Positions 60,605 to 64,000 of a stretch of 64,000 nucleotides of DNA are shown here, in pieces. The first letter of the stretch is position 1. Each line of letters starts with the position of its first letter. This stretch comes from Puniceibacterium sediminis. Lineage in GTDB: Bacteria; Pseudomonadota; Alphaproteobacteria; Rhodobacterales; Rhodobacteraceae. The notes beneath the pieces were generated by a model. It saw only the letters and a program-made list of their open reading frames with translations. It did no database searches and was not told the DNA's origin. The stretch spans positions 248,001 through 312,000 of the forward strand of contig NZ_FZNN01000002.1 in the NCBI RefSeq assembly GCF_900188035.1. Reading direction: 5' to 3'. A program made the translations under genes and the position numbers.

Positions 60605-61855
60605 ATGGCAGCACCTGGGGAAAACCTGCGGATCAACGGGGATCGGCTGTGGGACAGTCTGATGGACATGGCCAAGATTGGCCCCGGGGTGGCGGGTGGC
60701 AACAACCGCCAGACGCTTACTGATGCCGATGCCGAGGGGCGCGCGCTGTTCCAGAGCTGGTGCGAGGATGCCGGGTGCGCCATGGGCCTGGATGCGCTTG
60801 GCAATATGTTCGCGACGCGGGCCGGGACGGATCCGGATGCGCTTCCGGTCTATGTCGGATCGCATCTGGACACGCAGCCGACGGGCGGAAAATATGATGG
60901 GGTGCTGGGTGTTCTGGGTGGTCTGGAAATCCTGCGGACGATGAATGACCTCGGGATCAAGACAAAGCATCCGATCGTCGTCACCAACTGGACAAATGAG
61001 GAGGGCACGCGCTTTGCGCCGGCCATGCTCGCATCAGGCGTATTTGCCGGGGTGCACGATCAGGCCTGGGCCGAGGCGCGCGAGGATGCCAAAGGCAAGA
61101 CATTCGGGGCGGAGCTGGACCGGATCGGCTGGCGTGGCGAAGAGCCTGTGGGCGCGCGCAAGATGCATGCCTTTTTCGAGCTGCATATCGAGCAGGGGCC
61201 TATTCTGGAGGCCGAGGGCAAGGATATCGGCGTTGTTACACATGGGCAGGGGCTATCCTGGACCGAAGTGACGATCACCGGCAAGGATGCGCACACCGGG
61301 TCGACCCCGATGCCGATGCGGCGCAACGCGGGCCTTGGGATGGCGCGGGTGCTGGAGGCAGTTGAAGAGATCGCCTGGGCGCACGGACCACATGCCGTTG
61401 GCGCCGCAGGCCATATCGATGTCTATCCGAATTCGCGCAACGTGATCCCCGGCAAGGTGGTGTTTACGGTCGATTTCCGGTCGCCCGATCTGGCGGTGAT
61501 CACGGATATGGTGGCGCAGATGAAGGCGCGGGCGCGAGCGATCTGTGATGACATGGAGCTTGAGATCGCGTTCGAGCAGGTTGGCGGATTCGATCCGGTA
61601 ACCTTTGATCCTGCTTGTGTTTCTGCCGTGCGGTCGGCGGCCGAGCGGCTGGGATATTCGCATATGAATATCATCTCGGGTGCCGGGCACGACGCCTGCT
61701 GGATCAATCAGGTGGCGCCGACGGCGATGATCATGTGCCCCTGTGTGGACGGGCTGAGCCATAACGAGGCCGAGGAGATTTCCAAGGAATGGGCCGCAGC
61801 CGGGGCGGATGTGCTGATGCATGCGGTGGTCGAGACGGCGGTAATTGTAGAGTAA
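60605..61855 (+). CDS. Beta-ureidopropionase/N-carbamoyl-beta-alanine amidohydrolase (M20 family)
   Basis: Zinc or manganese amidohydrolase of the HyuC/AmaB type, 416 residues. Metal-site runs are YVGSHLDTQPTGGKYDGVLG (about 82-101), NWTNEEGTRF (about 128-137), ELHIEQGPILEAEG and the late ISGAGHDACWINQVAP. It cleaves N-carbamoyl-beta-alanine to beta-alanine, CO2 and ammonia, the last step of reductive pyrimidine breakdown. Context with preTA and hydA supports this over allantoate or hydantoin roles. Confidence 0.93.
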   Translation: MAAPGENLRINGDRLWDSLMDMAKIGPGVAGGNNRQTLTDADAEGRALFQSWCEDAGCAMGLDALGNMFATRAGTDPDALPVYVGSHLDTQPTGGKYDGVLGVLGGLEILRTMNDLGIKTKHPIVVTNWTNEEGTRFAPAMLASGVFAGVHDQAWAEAREDAKGKTFGAELDRIGWRGEEPVGARKMHAFFELHIEQGPILEAEGKDIGVVTHGQGLSWTEVTITGKDAHTGSTPMPMRRNAGLGMARVLEAVEEIAWAHGPHAVGAAGHIDVYPNSRNVIPGKVVFTVDFRSPDLAVITDMVAQMKARARAICDDMELEIAFEQVGGFDPVTFDPACVSAVRSAAERLGYSHMNIISGAGHDACWINQVAPTAMIMCPCVDGLSHNEAEEISKEWAAAGADVLMHAVVETAVIVE

Positions 61856-61870
61856 GATCAGAGGGCAGGA

Positions 61871-61889
61871 CCGGGGGCGCTGCCCCCGG
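61871..61889. repeat. GC-rich palindrome between ureidopropionase gene and hydA
   Basis: CCGGGGGC-GCT-GCCCCCGG is a perfect hairpin followed by ACCCCCGGCG. Strings of this GGGGGCGCTGCCCCC type are common intergenic repeats in Rhodobacteraceae, from memory. Confidence 0.5.
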
Positions 61890-61960
61890 ACCCCCGGCGA
61901 ATTTGGCAAGAGAAGAAGATGCGGGCGCGGTCTGGTGTCGTGCCCTAGGGGAGAGATTTT

Positions 61961-63415
61961 ATGACCACAGTCATCAAGAACGGCACCATCGTCACGGCGG
62001 ATCTGACCTATGTGGCGGATGTGCTGATTGAAAATGGGGTGATCGCCGAGATCGGCAAGGATCTGAAGGGCGATGAGGTTCTGGACGCCACGGGATGTTA
62101 TGTCATGCCGGGTGGGATCGACCCGCATGTGCACCTTGAGATGCCGTTCATGGGGACTTATTCCGCAGATGATTTCGAGAGCGGCACGCGTGCCGCACTG
62201 GCGGGCGGGACGACGATGGTGGTGGACTTCTGCCTGCCTTCGCCCGGTCAGGGGCTGCTGGACGGGCTGAAGATGTGGGACAACAAATCGACCCGCGCGG
62301 CCTGTGATTATTCGTTCCACATGGCGGTGACATGGTGGGGCGAGCAGGTCTTCAACGAGATGGAGATCGTCGTAAAAGAGCGCGGAATCAACACCTTCAA
62401 GCATTTCATGGCCTACAAGGGCGCGCTGATGGTGAACGATGACGAGATGTATGCTTCGTTCAAACGCTGTGCCGAACTGGGGGCAATCCCGCTGGTTCAT
62501 GCCGAGAATGGCGATGTGGTGGCCGAGCTTTCGGCGCAGCTTTTGGCGGCTGGCAACAACGGGCCAGAGGCGCATGCCTATTCGCGTCCGCCGCAGGTCG
62601 AGGGCGAGGCGACGAACCGGGCCATCATGATTGCGGATATGGCCGGCGTGCCGCTGTACGTTGTGCATACCAGTTGCGAGGAAAGCCACGAGGCGATCCG
62701 GCGTGCGCGGATGCAGGGCAAGCGGGTCTGGGGTGAGCCGCTGATCCAGCATCTGACGTTGGATGAATCCGAGTATCTTAATCCCGACTGGGATCATTCG
62801 GCGCGGCGGGTCATGTCGCCGCCGTTCAGGAACAAACAACATCAGGACAGCCTGTGGGCCGGCCTGCAATCTGGGTCATTGTCCGTTGTGGCGACGGATC
62901 ACTGTGCCTTTACCACCGATCAAAAGCGTTTCGGCGTGGGCGATTTCACCAAGATCCCGAATGGTACCGGGGGTTTGGAGGACCGTTTGCCGATGCTCTG
63001 GACCTATGGGGTTAGCACAGGACGGTTAACACCCAATGAATTTGTCGCCGTCACCTCGACCAATATCGCCAAAATCCTGAATGTTTACCCGAAAAAGGGT
63101 GCCATTCTGGTGGGGGCGGATGCGGATATTGTTGTCTTTGATCCCGAAAAGGAAAAGACGATCACGGCCGCCAGCCAGCAATCTGCCATTGATTACAACG
63201 TCTTCGAGGGCAAGCACGTGAAGGGCCTGCCGCGCTATACGCTGACCCGTGGCATGGTTGCCGTGATGGACGGTGAGATGCAGGCGCAGTCGGGTCACGG
63301 CAAGTTCGTGAAACGCGACCCCGCAGGGCCGGTGAGCCGCGCGCTGTCATCCTGGAAAGAGCTGACCGCACCGCGCAAGGTGGAGCGGTCGGGCATCCCG
63401 GCGAGCGGCGTTTGA
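61961..63415 (+). CDS. hydA: Dihydropyrimidinase
   Basis: Cyclic amidohydrolase, 484 residues, that opens dihydrouracil or dihydrothymine to N-carbamoyl-beta-amino acids. The binuclear metal site shows His56 and His58 in GGIDPHVHLEMPF, carboxylated Lys153 in HFMAYKGALMVND, His in LVHAENGD, His in VVHTSCEESH, and the Asp in VVATDHCAF. It sits between the ureidopropionase and transporter genes, completing the pathway preTA, hydA, ureidopropionase. Confidence 0.96.
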   Translation: MTTVIKNGTIVTADLTYVADVLIENGVIAEIGKDLKGDEVLDATGCYVMPGGIDPHVHLEMPFMGTYSADDFESGTRAALAGGTTMVVDFCLPSPGQGLLDGLKMWDNKSTRAACDYSFHMAVTWWGEQVFNEMEIVVKERGINTFKHFMAYKGALMVNDDEMYASFKRCAELGAIPLVHAENGDVVAELSAQLLAAGNNGPEAHAYSRPPQVEGEATNRAIMIADMAGVPLYVVHTSCEESHEAIRRARMQGKRVWGEPLIQHLTLDESEYLNPDWDHSARRVMSPPFRNKQHQDSLWAGLQSGSLSVVATDHCAFTTDQKRFGVGDFTKIPNGTGGLEDRLPMLWTYGVSTGRLTPNEFVAVTSTNIAKILNVYPKKGAILVGADADIVVFDPEKEKTITAASQQSAIDYNVFEGKHVKGLPRYTLTRGMVAVMDGEMQAQSGHGKFVKRDPAGPVSRALSSWKELTAPRKVERSGIPASGV

Positions 63416-63429
63416 GGCCGGATTCAGTC

Positions 63430-64000
63430 ATGCAGAACAAGAGCCTAGCAAGTAGCGAGGCAGTGATTTCAGCGCGCAATCTGGGGCTGGTGTTCCCGAC
63501 TGCGGATGGCTCTGTCGAGGCGTTGAAGGATGTCTCGCTTGATATAAACAAGGGTGATTTCGTCAGTTTCATCGGCCCGTCGGGCTGTGGCAAGACGACC
63601 TTTCTGCGGGTGATGGCGGACCTTGAGACGCCGACAAGCGGCGAGATCACCGTGAATGGGGTCAGCCCCGAGGAGGCGCGCCGGGCGCGGGCCTATGGCT
63701 ATGTGTTTCAGGCGGCGGGGTTGTATCCCTGGCGGACCATCGGCGGAAATATCCGGCTACCTCTTGAAATCATGGGGTATTCGCGGGCCGAGCAGGCCGA
63801 GAGGGTGAGCCGCGTGCTGGATCTGGTCGAGCTTTCGGGGTTCGAGAAGAAGTTCCCCTGGCAGTTGTCTGGCGGCATGCAGCAGCGTGCCAGCATCGCG
63901 CGGGCGCTGGCGTTCGATGCCGACATCCTGCTGATGGACGAACCGTTCGGGGCGCTGGATGAAATCGTGCGCGACCATCTGAACGAGCAGTTGCTAGAGC
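63430..64000 (+). CDS. ABC transporter ATP-binding protein, NitT/TauT type, partial
   Basis: The first 190 residues of an ATPase cut by the right edge. Walker A GPSGCGKTTF is at about 49-58, Q-loop VFQAAGLYPWRT, signature LSGGMQQRASIARAL, and Walker B ILLMDEPFGALDE. The start ATG is at 63430, 15 nt after hydA. Its place directly after hydA suggests uptake of pyrimidines or related N-compounds; permease and binding-protein genes should follow beyond the window. Confidence 0.93.
   Translation, partial: MQNKSLASSEAVISARNLGLVFPTADGSVEALKDVSLDINKGDFVSFIGPSGCGKTTFLRVMADLETPTSGEITVNGVSPEEARRARAYGYVFQAAGLYPWRTIGGNIRLPLEIMGYSRAEQAERVSRVLDLVELSGFEKKFPWQLSGGMQQRASIARALAFDADILLMDEPFGALDEIVRDHLNEQLLE

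Noticed and set aside
61253-62869. Antisense frame of about 538 codons over the ureidopropionase and hydA genes
   Set aside because: It crosses two clear enzymes and their spacer and reads as low-complexity His/Arg-rich sequence.
1-64000. Mobile elements, prophage, CRISPR, restriction or defence genes
   Set aside because: No transposase, integrase, phage, Cas, toxin-antitoxin or restriction gene was seen, and no long direct repeats suggesting element ends.

Overview
The window is GC-rich chromosomal DNA from an alphaproteobacterium of the Rhodobacteraceae, most likely the marine Roseobacter group. The signs are the xseB-ispA-dxs block, a petP/petR-like regulator pair, a 44-residue aa3 cytochrome oxidase subunit IV, an rpsD, ETF-ubiquinone oxidoreductase, taurine and pyrimidine catabolism genes, and many Roseobacter-style ABC permeases with enlarged periplasmic parts. 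I see no rRNA or tRNA genes, CRISPR arrays, insertion sequences, phage genes or plasmid functions. It reads as ordinary core and metabolic accessory chromosome, and no single locus stands out as an obviously new system. The best leads are a MoeA fusion, twin-hairpin elements and some regulatory DNA.

Layout. 1-6.7 kb: M24 peptidase (ectoine hydrolase-like, cut by the window edge) divergent from a polyamine-type ABC transporter operon that includes a DUF1330 protein. 6.8-8.1 kb: lone Aer-type PAS protein. 8.2-14.6 kb: ilvE (minus), petP/petR-like regulators, an HDAC-family deacetylase, xseB, ispA, dxs. 14.5-20.1 kb: SDR epimerase, lytic transglycosylase lipoprotein, class II aldolase, AMP nucleosidase, HU protein, GNAT acetyltransferase. 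20.2-25.2 kb: taurine module, with tpa (minus) divergent from tauABC. 25.4-33.2 kb: UDG-like protein, moaB, an RND efflux pair, an orphan DsbD N-domain protein, YqgE. 33.3-36.1 kb: acyl-CoA dehydrogenase and MBL-fold hydrolase. 36.3-42.4 kb: cox subunit IV, an unrecognised lipoprotein, azlCD, then the molybdenum cofactor run fdhD-mobA-mobB-moeA. The moeA product is fused to a DUF429-like domain.

42.4-51.1 kb: two-TM hypothetical protein, greA, ETF-QO, TPR protein, ispE, a polyprenyl diphosphate synthase, DUF2007, TrmN6-like methyltransferase, YdcH. 51.2-54.9 kb (all minus): MhqD/MhqE-like hydrolase and dioxygenase pair, phaB, phaA. 55.2-56.4 kb: rpsD with a good promoter and a folded leader, then DUF1127. 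56.6-64 kb: reductive pyrimidine catabolism with preT-preA, a RutR-type repressor, beta-ureidopropionase, dihydropyrimidinase and the start of an ABC transporter. RutR-like operator sequences stand in front of preT and in the rutR/ureidopropionase divergent gap.

Isoprenoid genes (dxs, ispA, ispE, polyprenyl synthase), Moco genes (moaB, fdhD, mobA, mobB, moeA) and polyhydroxybutyrate genes (phaA, phaB) recur across the window. Four intergenic sites carry a pair of adjacent AT-rich perfect hairpins whose stem sequences differ while the architecture is kept. Start codons were picked by Shine-Dalgarno spacing and family length, and alternatives are noted where they matter.
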